This document shows positions 26,862 to 34,952 of a stretch of 64,000 nt of DNA, piece after piece. A model generated the notes under the pieces. It made no database searches. It was not told the DNA's origin and saw only the letters and a program-made list of their open reading frames with translations. The DNA is from DATFTE01 sp963802575. Its GTDB lineage: Bacteria > Acidobacteriota > Terriglobia > Terriglobales > Acidobacteriaceae. Where the stretch lies: the NCBI GenBank assembly GCA_963802575.1, contig CAWDJF010000008.1, positions 1 through 64,000 on the forward strand, written 5' to 3'. The translations under genes and the position numbers were made by a program. Position 1 is the first letter of the stretch. Each line of letters starts with the position of its first letter.

Positions 26862-27446
26862 TTATCTCGTCTTATAGATGATATCGTCGATGATTCCGTA
26901 TTCCTTAGCCTGTTGCGCGTTCATGATGAAATCGCGCTCCACGTCTTTCTCGACTTTATCCAACTTCTGACCGCTGTGCTTGGCCAGTAACTGGTTAGTA
27001 ATCTCACGCATGCGCAGGATCTCGCGCGCATGAATATCAATATCGGTCGCTTGACCCGACAATCCGCCCATCGAGGGCTGGTGGATCAGGATGCGTGAAT
27101 TCGGCAATGCCAGCCGTTTCTTGGCTTCTCCGGCCGAAAGCAGCAGGGCCGCCATGCTGGCCGCCTGCCCAATGCAGATCGTAGTGACGTCGTTTTTCAC
27201 GTACTGCATGGTGTCGTAAATAGCCATGCCCGCGGTGATCGATCCGCCCGGAGAGTTGATGTAAAGCTGAATGTCTTTCTCCGGATCTTCCTGCGCCAGA
27301 AACAACATCTGCGCGATGACGAGGTTGGCAATGTTGTCATCTATCGGGGTTCCAATGAAGATGATATTGTCCCGCAGCAACCGGGAATAAATGTCGTATG
27401 CCCGTTCCCCACGCCCGGTCTGTTCTATGACCATCGGTACCAGCAT
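26862..27446 (-). CDS. clpP: ATP-dependent Clp protease proteolytic subunit
   Basis: 194 residues from the ATG at 27446; AAGGAG lies six bases upstream. An adjoining ATG at 27449 and a GTG at 27482 are in frame but worse placed. The catalytic triad is visible: Ser in GQAASMAALL, His in RILIHQPSMGG and Asp in ERDFIMNAQQA. ClpP forms the tetradecameric peptidase chamber that works with ClpX. It lies 85 bp after tig and 117 bp before clpX. Confidence 0.97.
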   Translation of the reverse strand: MLVPMVIEQTGRGERAYDIYSRLLRDNIIFIGTPIDDNIANLVIAQMLFLAQEDPEKDIQLYINSPGGSITAGMAIYDTMQYVKNDVTTICIGQAASMAALLLSAGEAKKRLALPNSRILIHQPSMGGLSGQATDIDIHAREILRMREITNQLLAKHSGQKLDKVEKDVERDFIMNAQQAKEYGIIDDIIYKTR

Positions 27447-27530
27447 CATCTGCTCCTTCCCGTTCACCTGCCACACTTCCACCCGGAAACACCATTGGTC
27501 ACTTCGGGGGGAAGAATCGAAAGTGGTCCG

Positions 27531-28802
27531 CTATGCGGACTGGTGATAAAGAAAATCGAGGGTTTTTTCGCTGCGGATTCTATGCCGGATTCTATCCAGC
27601 GCTCCATCACGTGTCAAACGAGCCCGAATCGCTTCCGGCGTCTGTTTTGACTGCTGAGCGAGCGCTTCAATCTCCCGGTCGATCTCCGCATCGCTTACCT
27701 CGATATGCTCCTCCTCGGCGATCTTTTCCAGCAACAATGAAGCCTTCACTTCCTGTAAAGCTTGATCACGCTGTCCTGCGCGCAGCCGGTTCAGATCCAT
27801 TTTCTTCAGATCTTCCTGCCGCATGCCCTGAGCCGCTAGCGCCCGCAGGCCTCGCTCCAGCCGAACATCGATCTGACGATCGACCAACGCTTCCGGAACC
27901 TCAAACTCATGCCGCTTCACTAGTTCATCCACCAGCTTGTCTTTGGCTGTGTGCTCCGCGGTGTGTTTCCGCTCCTGCTCCATGCCTTCTCGGATACGCT
28001 GCCGCACCAGATCAAGACTCGTGAACTCCTCGCCTAGTTCCTTGGCGAACTGGTCGTTCAACTCCGGCAAAGCCTTCTGCTTCAGGCCCAGCACTTTGAC
28101 TGTATAAGTGAAGGTCTTGCCAGCCAAGCGCTGATCGGACGTGTCCTGCGGATAGGTAACTTCAAAGGTGCGCTCGTCGCCCACCGATCTTCCTCGCAGG
28201 TTCTCAGTAAATTCCGGCATGGTGTTTTTGCCCGCGATCTCGACCAGAATGTCGTCCATATGGACGGGCTTGCCCTCGCCGTCTTTGGGCTCTCCGTGCA
28301 GCGAAACCTGGGCATAGTCGCCATCCGCCAGCGTCCGCCCTTCGATTGCAGTGAAGCTGGCGTGCTGCTCCCGCAAGCTGTTCAACGACTCTTCCACTTC
28401 CTCATTGCTGACGGTGATCTCCGCCTTCTCGGCCCGCAGATCCTTGTAACCCTCGACCTTGATCTCAGGCATCACTTCAAAAGTCGCTTTAAAACGCAGC
28501 GGCTCGCCATCATGGACGTGCAGGTCCGTTACTCTGGGTTGCGAGACAGGGAGCAGGCCGAGCTTCTCGGCTTCCTGACGAAAGTAACGCGGAACCAGGG
28601 CGTCGACGACCTCGGACTTGATGTCCTCAGAAAAACGCTGTTTGATCACCGAGGCTGGCACATGTCCCGTACGGAATCCTGGGATTCGGGCCAGTTTCTG
28701 ATATTTCTGGATCAGGGTATCGGTTTCGCGGATGACCGCGTCCGCCGGAATCTCAACTTCAATCTCTCGCTTGGTACCAGTATTGGTTTCGGTGGGGCTC
28801 AA
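27531..28802 (-). CDS. tig: Trigger factor, ribosome-bound chaperone and prolyl isomerase
   Basis: 423 residues. The N-terminal ribosome-binding domain has the conserved loop GFRTGHVPASVI (the usual G-F-R-x-G-x-x-P motif). The PPIase (FKBP) domain is at about 160-240 (GDYAQVSLHGEP), and the helical C-terminal chaperone arms follow. It binds nascent chains at the ribosome exit. First gene of the tig-clpP-clpX-lon run, an arrangement common in bacteria. Confidence 0.96.
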   Translation of the reverse strand: MSPTETNTGTKREIEVEIPADAVIRETDTLIQKYQKLARIPGFRTGHVPASVIKQRFSEDIKSEVVDALVPRYFRQEAEKLGLLPVSQPRVTDLHVHDGEPLRFKATFEVMPEIKVEGYKDLRAEKAEITVSNEEVEESLNSLREQHASFTAIEGRTLADGDYAQVSLHGEPKDGEGKPVHMDDILVEIAGKNTMPEFTENLRGRSVGDERTFEVTYPQDTSDQRLAGKTFTYTVKVLGLKQKALPELNDQFAKELGEEFTSLDLVRQRIREGMEQERKHTAEHTAKDKLVDELVKRHEFEVPEALVDRQIDVRLERGLRALAAQGMRQEDLKKMDLNRLRAGQRDQALQEVKASLLLEKIAEEEHIEVSDAEIDREIEALAQQSKQTPEAIRARLTRDGALDRIRHRIRSEKTLDFLYHQSA

Positions 28803-28912
28803 TTTTTACCTTTCACGCCTCGAACCAGGTCAGACGATTCGACCCTACAACGACCAGACGGTTCAACTTGAGTGTAAAGATAGATAGAGAGCATCGTCAA
28901 ACGGTGAAATCC

Positions 28913-28944
28913 GGTCGTTGGTCGTTTGTCGTTGGTTGTCGGTC
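28913..28944 (+). repeat. 7-bp array GTCGTTG, left arm of inverted pair before the uracil-DNA glycosylase gene
   Basis: Read as GGTCGTT GGTCGTT TGTCGTT GGTTGTC GGTC. The inverted partner is at 29028-29056 with an 83-bp spacer. The pair lies in the divergent region between tig and the glycosylase gene. Confidence 0.85.
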
Positions 28945-29021
28945 AAAACGGAACGCTGGTGGCCTGCTTGGCAAGGCCGGCCGCATTGGCACCGGTTCCA
29001 AGGTTCGGTAAGCTTGGGTCG

Positions 29022-29741
29022 ATGCGGCCAACGACGAACGACCAACGACCACCGACGAAAAACAGCCTGTTGCAACTGGATAAAGAGGTCATTACCTGCA
29101 CCCGCTGTCCACGCCTGGTTATCTATCGTGAGGAAGTCGCCGTCACCAAGCGTCGCGCTTATCTCGCATGGGAGTATTGGGGGAAGCCGGTGCCCGGCTT
29201 CGGGGATCCTCAGGCCCGCATCTTGGTTCTAGGCCTCGCTCCCGGCGCCCACGGATCGAACCGCACGGGGCGTCCTTTCACCGGAGACGCCTCTGGGAAC
29301 TTCATGTATCCCATTCTCTACGAGGCAGGATTCGCCAGCCAACCCAATGCTACTGATCGCAATGACGGAATGAAACTCAAAGATCTTTACATCACCGCAG
29401 CCGTGCGCTGCGCTCCTCCCGACAACAAGCCGCTGCCCAGTGAACTGGCGAATTGCGCGTCATATCTGGACCGGGAGATCGAGATTCTTTCCAGATTAAG
29501 GGTGGTCGTTGCTCTGGGACGCATCGGATTCGAAGCCTATCTGAACCACCTGAAGCGTGCCGGGCTGCTCGGAACCAAGAAGCCGTATCTGTTCCAGCAC
29601 GGAGCCCACTACAAAATGCCGGATGGCAAGACGCTGCTCGCGTCCTACCATCCCTCGAATCAGAACACCCAGACCGGAAAGCTCACTCGCAAGATGTTTA
29701 CCGAGATCTTCCAGAAAGCCGCTCGGCTCGCGGGTTCCTGA
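29022..29741 (+). CDS. Uracil-DNA glycosylase, iron-sulfur type, family 5 (UdgB-like)
   Basis: 239 residues from ATG 29022; a TTG at 29070 is an alternative that would exclude residues made from a heptamer array. Family motifs are GLAPGAHGSNRTGRPFTGD near residue 70 and SYHPSNQNTQTG near 210. Both match family 5 enzymes, which lack the polar catalytic residue of families 1-4 in the first motif. Four cysteines (TCTRC pair, VRCAPP, NCASYL) fit a 4Fe-4S cluster. The enzyme removes uracil and other deaminated bases from DNA. The start region lies in an inverted heptamer element, so the N-terminus is not certain. Confidence 0.9.
   Translation: MRPTTNDQRPPTKNSLLQLDKEVITCTRCPRLVIYREEVAVTKRRAYLAWEYWGKPVPGFGDPQARILVLGLAPGAHGSNRTGRPFTGDASGNFMYPILYEAGFASQPNATDRNDGMKLKDLYITAAVRCAPPDNKPLPSELANCASYLDREIEILSRLRVVVALGRIGFEAYLNHLKRAGLLGTKKPYLFQHGAHYKMPDGKTLLASYHPSNQNTQTGKLTRKMFTEIFQKAARLAGS
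29028..29056 (-). repeat. 7-bp array, right arm of inverted pair, overlapping the 5' end of the glycosylase gene
   Basis: CCAACGA CGAACGA CCAACGA CCACCGA C on the plus strand, reverse complement GTCGTTG-type, matching the arm at 28913-28944. It begins 6 bp into the annotated reading frame. Confidence 0.85.
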
Positions 29742-29762
29742 CAGCGCCGGCCCGCGACCCAA

Positions 29763-30302
29763 TTATCGGAGCTTCGTCACCGTCACTTCGAGTTCAAATT
29801 GATGCTTGGAGTTAGGATCGTCGACGGTTCCCACTACGATGGGCTTGCCCGGCATGGCTACGGTGCTGGCGTTAATCCGGAGCTGGCGTAAGAGCGGCAT
29901 CGCGGTCCGGCTTTCCTGCTCGGGGTTCGCGAAATTGCTAAGATCGGCGCGAACCTCCAACTGCAGAGCATCGCCGCGCTCGGTCATTCTCGACCAGATG
30001 TTCGTACCCACGTCGATGTATTGCATGTCGCCTTGCTTGCCCTCTACCGGGACACGGCTCCCGATCTTTATCTCGTTCGAGGGCGTGTATCCCGGCACAA
30101 TATTCATCGAGTAGTGACGGGTATTCAGTTTCTTGCCGTCCTCCGACTCCGACAACGCGAAGTCCAGACGGAATGCGGTCAGTACTTTGTTGCTGTCGTC
30201 CGGCGTGGTCTTCGGACTCGCACTCTCCTGCGCTCTTGCAACCTCCACGCCAGCACTGAGCATTACTCCCAGGATCAGCCAAACCAGACACGTTTTCGAC
30301 AT
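29763..30302 (-). CDS. Secreted protein of unknown function in ECF sigma operon
   Basis: 179 residues: signal peptide (CLVWLILGVMLSAGVEVARA), then a mainly beta protein with RHYSMNIVPGY, DVGTNIWSRM and a C-terminal HQFELEVTVTKLR. No family recognised. It follows the membrane partner gene by 16 bp and is third in the sigma-membrane protein-secreted protein operon, so it may be a target or sensor component. Confidence 0.7.
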   Translation of the reverse strand: MSKTCLVWLILGVMLSAGVEVARAQESASPKTTPDDSNKVLTAFRLDFALSESEDGKKLNTRHYSMNIVPGYTPSNEIKIGSRVPVEGKQGDMQYIDVGTNIWSRMTERGDALQLEVRADLSNFANPEQESRTAMPLLRQLRINASTVAMPGKPIVVGTVDDPNSKHQFELEVTVTKLR

Positions 30303-30318
30303 GGTGTTCTCCTTGAAA

Positions 30319-30915
30319 TTATTCCTGTGGATATGAGTCTTTCGAATCGTCTGTCGCCCGAGGCGCGCTCATCTCGAGTTCATTCAGCTTGTGAAGGTCG
30401 GTTTGCGCCCGCGCCACCAGAGCCGCCCTCTCTGGGAAGTCCTGTACATATCGTGCGAGCATTCGCTCCTGATCGTTCAAAGGCAATGCAGCAGGGAACT
30501 GTTCCTGCTTGGGAAGCGAGGTACGCAGAAAACTGTAATTTCCCGTCGCCCTAGCCAGTTCTCTCCCGTCGCGCTTTGAAGGCGCCATGTGTTTGCTGGC
30601 GCCTCCATCCCGCCGAACCTTCGCGGCGGGCTCAGCAGCTCTCGGCGCAGCTGTTGTGATCTGGGTTCGTGAAACTTGCCTTCCATTTGGGTGCTCCAAC
30701 CAAAGTAGCGTCAGTAGAAACATCGCTGCCACGCCGATAGGGAATACCCAGCGCCACCGGCCGTTGTAGTGAGCCTGCTCCTGTGCAGCGTGCAACCGGG
30801 CTAACACTCGTCTCTCGAAACCGGCCCGGGGCTCGGCCTTTGCATACTCTGCGAGCGCGTCATCGATCCATAGGCCGGCTTTGTCGAAACCGTTCTCATT
30901 CGGATCCCCGTTCAT
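30319..30915 (-). CDS. Single-pass membrane protein coupled to ECF sigma factor, possible anti-sigma
   Basis: 198 residues from ATG 30915; a longer frame to 31254 exists but overlaps the sigma gene entirely and is rejected. ATGA overlap with the sigma stop shows translational coupling. Residues 1-50 are the cytoplasmic part; a helix at about 53-70 (WVFPIGVAAMFLLTLLWL) follows; then about 130 extracytoplasmic residues. The usual HxxxCxxC zinc anti-sigma motif is absent, so the anti-sigma role is inferred from position and topology only. Confidence 0.72.
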   Translation of the reverse strand: MNGDPNENGFDKAGLWIDDALAEYAKAEPRAGFERRVLARLHAAQEQAHYNGRWRWVFPIGVAAMFLLTLLWLEHPNGRQVSRTQITTAAPRAAEPAAKVRRDGGASKHMAPSKRDGRELARATGNYSFLRTSLPKQEQFPAALPLNDQERMLARYVQDFPERAALVARAQTDLHKLNELEMSAPRATDDSKDSYPQE

Positions 30916-31472
30916 TTTCTGCCTCCTATCAGCGTCAGCAGGCGTTCCCGCAAAATTTGGCGTGCGCGAAAGCTGCGCGAGCGCACCGCCGCTTCGCTTA
31001 CTCGAAGAACTGTCCCCACTTCGCGAGAAGAAAGTTCTTCCAGGGTTGAGAGCACCAGCGCATCTCGCAGCGTGTCCGGCAATGCCGAGATCAGTTCCTG
31101 CAAGAGTTCGACACGCTCCGCATCGAGCAAAAGCCTTTCGGCGCTGCGATCCGGCGACTGCAAATGAGCTCCCACTTCTTCGGATCGGGCCGCCGCCATC
31201 GTCGTCAGCTTTCGACGTTCGACCGCCACTCGCCATGCGATACGGGCCAGCCATGCTTTTTGATCGCGAACGCGGAACATATCTCGCCGATAGCTCAGCG
31301 CCCGCAGAAACGCCTCCTGCGCCGCATCTTCCGCATCTGCCGGATTGCGCAACACGGCATAGGCAATGCGGTACACCATGCGCCCATGGTCGCGGATCGC
31401 AGCCTCCAGGAGGTCTTCTTCTGCATCGACCCTGGCCAGCGTCTTTTCCGTCATTACAATGTTTGCCGTCAC
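30912..31472 (-). CDS. ECF-family RNA polymerase sigma factor
   Basis: 186 residues. Region 2 (RIAYAVLRNPADAEDAAQEAF, DAEDAAQEAF being the core-binding helix) and region 4 (LISALPDTLRDALVLSTLEE, SSREVGTVLRVSEAAVRSR helix-turn-helix) are clear, with no region 1.1 or 3. It directs polymerase to stress or envelope promoters. An internal ATG seven codons on is an alternative start. The two downstream genes are probably part of its own operon and may be autoregulated. Confidence 0.93.
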   Translation of the reverse strand: MTANIVMTEKTLARVDAEEDLLEAAIRDHGRMVYRIAYAVLRNPADAEDAAQEAFLRALSYRRDMFRVRDQKAWLARIAWRVAVERRKLTTMAAARSEEVGAHLQSPDRSAERLLLDAERVELLQELISALPDTLRDALVLSTLEELSSREVGTVLRVSEAAVRSRSFRARQILRERLLTLIGGRK

Positions 31473-31672
31473 GGCCGCGCCTGTTCCTGCTAATGAAGAA
31501 CGCTGCAGTGCGGGCTTCGTTCGGAATTAATTTTTGAGGGGGTGTTGGAAAGCGAAATTTTGCCGATAACCCTATAGGGCGGTCGCCGCCAGAGCCGGAT
31601 CTGGGAAATTCATTCCGCGTCTGACCTTGATCCGGGGCGGCACTACCCCACCAAAGCGGATCATGTTAGCGG

Positions 31673-31754
31673 GTAGAGACGCAGCTTTGCTGCGTCTTTT
31701 TGTGACGTAGAAGATTCTTCTTGATTGCCAGACACAGCGAAGCTGTGTCTCTAC
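31673..31754. repeat. Nested inverted repeat (double hairpin) upstream of the ECF sigma gene
   Basis: The left arm GTAGAGACGCAGC-TTT-GCTGCGTC and the right arm AGACACAGC-GAA-GCTGTGTCTCTAC are each hairpins and are also inverted to one another. The left hairpin is followed by CTTTTT on the plus strand, but no plus-strand gene ends there. A partial copy (GAAGCTTCGTCTCTAC) is at 40934-40949. It fits a REP-doublet-like mobile palindrome. The intergenic region 31473-31762 holds nothing else recognisable. Confidence 0.75.
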
Positions 31755-31762
31755 GAGGGCTC

Positions 31763-32809
31763 TCAGAATCCTACGAACACCGGTTCGGGCTCCAGGCGGA
31801 TGCCCCAGATATCTTGCACCCGGTTTTGAATCTGATCTTTCAGGGCAATGACCTCCCCGGCAGTCGCCTCGCCGCGGTTCACGATCGCCAGTGAGTGCTT
31901 GCGCGAAATGCCGACCCGCCCGAGCGAATATCCCTTGCTGAATCCAGAATGCTCCACCAGCCATGCCGCGGAAACCTTCTTTTGTGCGTCCAGCGCGGGA
32001 TAGCTTGGAACTTGCAGGCCCTTGCCCGTTGCGCGTTCGGTCAGCTTGGCGTGCGCCGCCTCCGACAGCACGGGGTTCTTGAAGAATGATCCCGCGCTGC
32101 GCGAGTCCTCATCCCCCGGAGTGATCAACATTCCCTTGGAAGCGCGAATTTGACGCACTGCCTCGCGAGTTTGCGCCAGCGTTGGCGGCGAACTCCATCC
32201 CGCGAAATACTTCTTCAAGTCCGCGTATTCGATCTTCGCTGGCCCGCCGTGTTCCAGCGCGAAGTCCACGCGCAAAATCACGTAGCGTCCGCGCTCCGAC
32301 GTGTTGAAGATGCTGCTGCGGTAACGGAACCCGCAATCTTCATTGCACAGCTCGCAAACTTCTCCAGTAGTGAGGTCAAGCGCGTGGACGGCAACAACCG
32401 TATCCGCAGCTTCTTGTCCGTAAGCGCCCACGTTCTGCACCGGCACTCCTCCTACGCTGCCCGGGATTCCGCTGAGGCATTCGACGCCCGAACAGTGGTG
32501 CGCGACGACCTGCGCAACGAAGGGATCCCACTCCTCGCCCGCCCCTGCTTCAAAAATCGCGCGCTCGCGTCCGTGGACATGATTGATGCCAAGAATGGCG
32601 ATCTTCAGCACCAGTCCCGGCCATCCGGCATCGGCGATGACAAGGTTGCTGCCTCCGCCGAGCACAAATAGTTCCAACTGGCGTTCGCGCGCCGCCGCCA
32701 CGGCTTCTCTGACCTCATCGATAGTCTCGGCCTCGATGAAATAACGCGCCGGTCCGCCGACTTTCAGCGTGGTTAGCGGCGCCAGCGGAACATTTTCCTG
32801 AATGACCAT
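31763..32809 (-). CDS. murB: UDP-N-acetylenolpyruvoylglucosamine reductase
   Basis: 348 residues, the long (type I) MurB class. FAD-binding part: LTTLKVGGPARYF, VLGGGSNLVIAD, GIPGSVGGVPVQNVGAYGQE. Catalytic Ser is in SAGSFFKNP, and the C-terminal Glu region is GEVIALKDQIQ. It reduces UDP-GlcNAc-enolpyruvate to UDP-MurNAc, a cytoplasmic step of peptidoglycan synthesis. It stands apart from other mur genes in this window. Confidence 0.96.
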   Translation of the reverse strand: MVIQENVPLAPLTTLKVGGPARYFIEAETIDEVREAVAAARERQLELFVLGGGSNLVIADAGWPGLVLKIAILGINHVHGRERAIFEAGAGEEWDPFVAQVVAHHCSGVECLSGIPGSVGGVPVQNVGAYGQEAADTVVAVHALDLTTGEVCELCNEDCGFRYRSSIFNTSERGRYVILRVDFALEHGGPAKIEYADLKKYFAGWSSPPTLAQTREAVRQIRASKGMLITPGDEDSRSAGSFFKNPVLSEAAHAKLTERATGKGLQVPSYPALDAQKKVSAAWLVEHSGFSKGYSLGRVGISRKHSLAIVNRGEATAGEVIALKDQIQNRVQDIWGIRLEPEPVFVGF

Positions 32810-32891
32810 GAGTCTCCAAATATACTCGACGCTTCCGGGCGGTGAGCCGGTTGCGTATTACAATAAAACCAACCCTAGGTGAGGAGAAGAA

Positions 32892-33326
32892 ATGTATCCA
32901 GAGATCATGGTGATTCCTATGCGCGAAGAACTGACGCGCCTGGGAATTGAGGAACTGCGCACCGCCGCGGAAGTCGACCAGGCTGTAGCCAACCAATCGG
33001 GCACGACGATGTTGGTCGTCAACTCCATTTGCGGATGCGCCGCCGGACGCATGCGTCCCGCAATCCGGCTGGCTTTGCAGAACTCTGCCAAGCCGCAGAA
33101 GATGTTCACCGTCTTCGCCGGACAGGACCGCGAAGCCACCGACCGCGCCCGCAGCTATTTCACCGGATATCCGCCCTCTTCGCCTTCCATCGGCTTTCTG
33201 CGCGATGGCAAGCTGGTGCACATGGTCGAGCGCAGCGACATCGAGCATCGCGAAGCCGCCGACATTGCGTCAGAACTGAAAAGCGTGTTCGACAAGTTCT
33301 GCGGAGACCCGGCAACCGTACGCTAG
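32892..33326 (+). CDS. Bacilliredoxin, BrxA/BrxB (YphP/YqiW) family
   Basis: 144 residues, usual length. The active site is the CGC motif in NSICGCAAGRMRPA (residues about 53-55), preceded by EVDQAVANQSGTT. FAGQDREATDRAR and SPSIGFLRDGKLVHM are family-typical. These proteins exchange disulfides with bacillithiol or related thiols; whether this organism makes bacillithiol cannot be seen here. GGAGAAGAA precedes the ATG. TACAAT at 32859-32864 may be the -10 box. Confidence 0.92.
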   Translation: MYPEIMVIPMREELTRLGIEELRTAAEVDQAVANQSGTTMLVVNSICGCAAGRMRPAIRLALQNSAKPQKMFTVFAGQDREATDRARSYFTGYPPSSPSIGFLRDGKLVHMVERSDIEHREAADIASELKSVFDKFCGDPATVR

Positions 33327-33337
33327 ATTCAGGAAAC

Positions 33338-33438
33338 CTTTAACCGCAAAGATCGCAAAGGCTACGCGAAGATCGCAAAGAAGGCTTGGTTGCTTCGCGA
33401 ACTTTGCGATCCCTTTGCCTCCTTTGCGTTGAAAGCCT
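33338..33438. repeat. Imperfect inverted repeat of GCAAAG-rich units upstream of the M20 gene
   Basis: The left arm holds ATCGCAAAG-type 9-mers (CCGCAAAG, ATCGCAAAG, GCGAAG, ATCGCAAAG) and the right arm CTTTGCGATCCCTTTGCC and CCTTTGCGTTGAAAG. They pair over about 36 bp. It fills the leader of the M20 gene and may fold in its mRNA. Confidence 0.75.
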
Positions 33439-33452
33439 TTGAATTGGAGCCA

Positions 33453-34748
33453 ATGAACCGTCTCGTTCTTGCACTGATCTTTCTAGCCACCGGCGCGTTT
33501 GCCGCCGACAGCTTTCCCACGAAATCGCAGATCGATGCCATCTATCCCCAGATCGAATCTCTCTACATCGACCTGCACAAGAATCCCGAGCTCTCTCTGC
33601 ACGAGGTAAAGACAGCCGAGAAGATGGCCGACAACCTGCGCAAGCTCGGCTACGAAGTGACGACGGGCGTCGGCGGAACGGGCGTTGTAGGTGTCCTGAA
33701 GAATGGCCCCGGCCCCACGGTCATGATTCGTGCCGAACTCGACGCGCTCCCGGTACAGGAGAAGACCGGCCTCGAATACGCCAGCCACGTGACGACGAAA
33801 GATGATCAGGGCGCCGACGTGCCCGTCATGCATGCCTGTGGACACGATCTGCACATGGCCGTCGGCATTGGCACAGCGACCCTTCTCGCGCAGAACAAAG
33901 ACCGTTGGCACGGAACATTCATCTTCGTGGGCCAACCAGCCGAAGAGCGAATTCGCGGCGCTGCAGCCATGCTGAAAGACGGCCTCTTTACCCGCTTCCC
34001 GCGTCCCGATTTCGCGCTCTCGCTGCACGATGAAGCCGGTCTGCCGGCTGGAATGCTCGGCTACACGGCGGGCTATTCGCTCTCCAACTCCGACTCGGTG
34101 GACGTGACCATCTACGGTAAGGGTGCCCACGGTTCCGCCCCGCAGGATGGAGTCGATCCCATCGTCATTGCCGCGCGCACGATTCTCGCGTGGCAGACGA
34201 TCGTTTCACGCGAGAAGAGCCCGTTCGATCCTGGCGTGATCACGGTGGGTTCGATTCACGGCGGCACCAAGCACAACATCATTCCTGATGAAGTGAAGAT
34301 GCAGTTGACGGTTCGCTCTTACACCGACGAAGTACGCAAACACCTGCTCGACTCGATCGCGCGCATCGCGAAGGCCGAGGCGGAAGCCTCTGAAGTGCCG
34401 AAGCCGCCCAAGGTCGAAGTGATTGAGAGTGTCGCATCGGTGTACAACGATCCCGCCCTAACAGCGCGTGTGGCGGCCGCGCTGAAGCATACCTTCGGCG
34501 ATGGCAAAGTTGTCGAGGAGAAGCCGAACATGGCCAGCGACGACTTCGCCGAATACGGCCACGCGGGAGTTCCCTCGCTGCAGTTCAGTCTGGGCGCAGT
34601 CAATCCGGAAAAATTTGCGGAAGCGAAAAAGACAGGTGCGCAACTGCCGGGCCCGCACTCTCCATTCTTCGCGCCGGACCGCGAGCCCAGCCTGCGAACT
34701 GGCATCGCAGCCGAGATTACGGCGGTGCTGGCGGTGATGGGGAAGTGA
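33453..34748 (+). CDS. Exported M20 family amidohydrolase
   Basis: 431 residues from ATG 33453, GGAG five bases upstream and a signal peptide (MNRLVLALIFLATGAFAADS); the frame extends to 33390 but inside the repeat. M20D motifs: IRAELDALPV, MHACGHDLHMA (metal Cys/His/Asp), VGQPAEE (catalytic Glu) and GAHGSAPQDGVDP in the lid domain. The family hydrolyses N-acyl amino acids, hippurate-like amides or indole-acetyl amino acids; substrate not predictable. Export is common in acidobacteria. Confidence 0.93.
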   Translation: MNRLVLALIFLATGAFAADSFPTKSQIDAIYPQIESLYIDLHKNPELSLHEVKTAEKMADNLRKLGYEVTTGVGGTGVVGVLKNGPGPTVMIRAELDALPVQEKTGLEYASHVTTKDDQGADVPVMHACGHDLHMAVGIGTATLLAQNKDRWHGTFIFVGQPAEERIRGAAAMLKDGLFTRFPRPDFALSLHDEAGLPAGMLGYTAGYSLSNSDSVDVTIYGKGAHGSAPQDGVDPIVIAARTILAWQTIVSREKSPFDPGVITVGSIHGGTKHNIIPDEVKMQLTVRSYTDEVRKHLLDSIARIAKAEAEASEVPKPPKVEVIESVASVYNDPALTARVAAALKHTFGDGKVVEEKPNMASDDFAEYGHAGVPSLQFSLGAVNPEKFAEAKKTGAQLPGPHSPFFAPDREPSLRTGIAAEITAVLAVMGK

Positions 34749-34754
34749 GAAGCA

Positions 34755-34824
34755 GGCTTCGGGCTTCGGGCGTCAGGCTTCAGGATCTGGCATTTCGCAC
34801 CTGGCACTTAGCATTTGGCCATTT
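34755..34824 (+). repeat. Ten contiguous 7-bp units, left arm of composite inverted pair
   Basis: GGCTTCG GGCTTCG GGCGTCA GGCTTCA GGATCTG GCATTTC GCACCTG GCACTTA GCATTTG GCCATTT: the period stays seven while the sequence drifts from a GGCTTC to a GCA(C/T)TT consensus. It starts 7 bp after the M20 stop. The right arm (34844-34952) repeats the same drift in inverted orientation. Confidence 0.88.
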
Positions 34825-34843
34825 GGGTTTTCGCGCGACGCCA

Positions 34844-34952
34844 AGAATCTTCTCTGGCTAAGTGCTGAATCCTGAAGCCCGACGCCTAGAATCTTCTCTG
34901 GCTAAGTGCTGAATCCTGAAGCCCGACGCCTGAAGCCCGAAGCCCGAAGCCT
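34844..34952 (-). repeat. Exact 44-bp tandem duplication plus 7-bp units, right arm of composite inverted pair
   Basis: The 44-bp unit 34844-34887 is repeated exactly at 34888-34931, followed by GAAGCCC GAAGCCC GAAGCCT. Reverse complement reads GGCTTCG-type units, then GGCGTCG GGCTTCA GGATTCA GCACTTA, mirroring the left arm. The last unit overlaps the stop codon (TAG, 34951-34953 on the minus strand) of the YVTN gene. The exact duplication indicates recent growth. Confidence 0.92.

Noticed and set aside
31678..31701. Rho-independent terminator (hairpin plus CTTTTT)
   Set aside because: It points along the plus strand where no gene ends; both neighbours are on the minus strand, and it belongs to a dispersed repeat.
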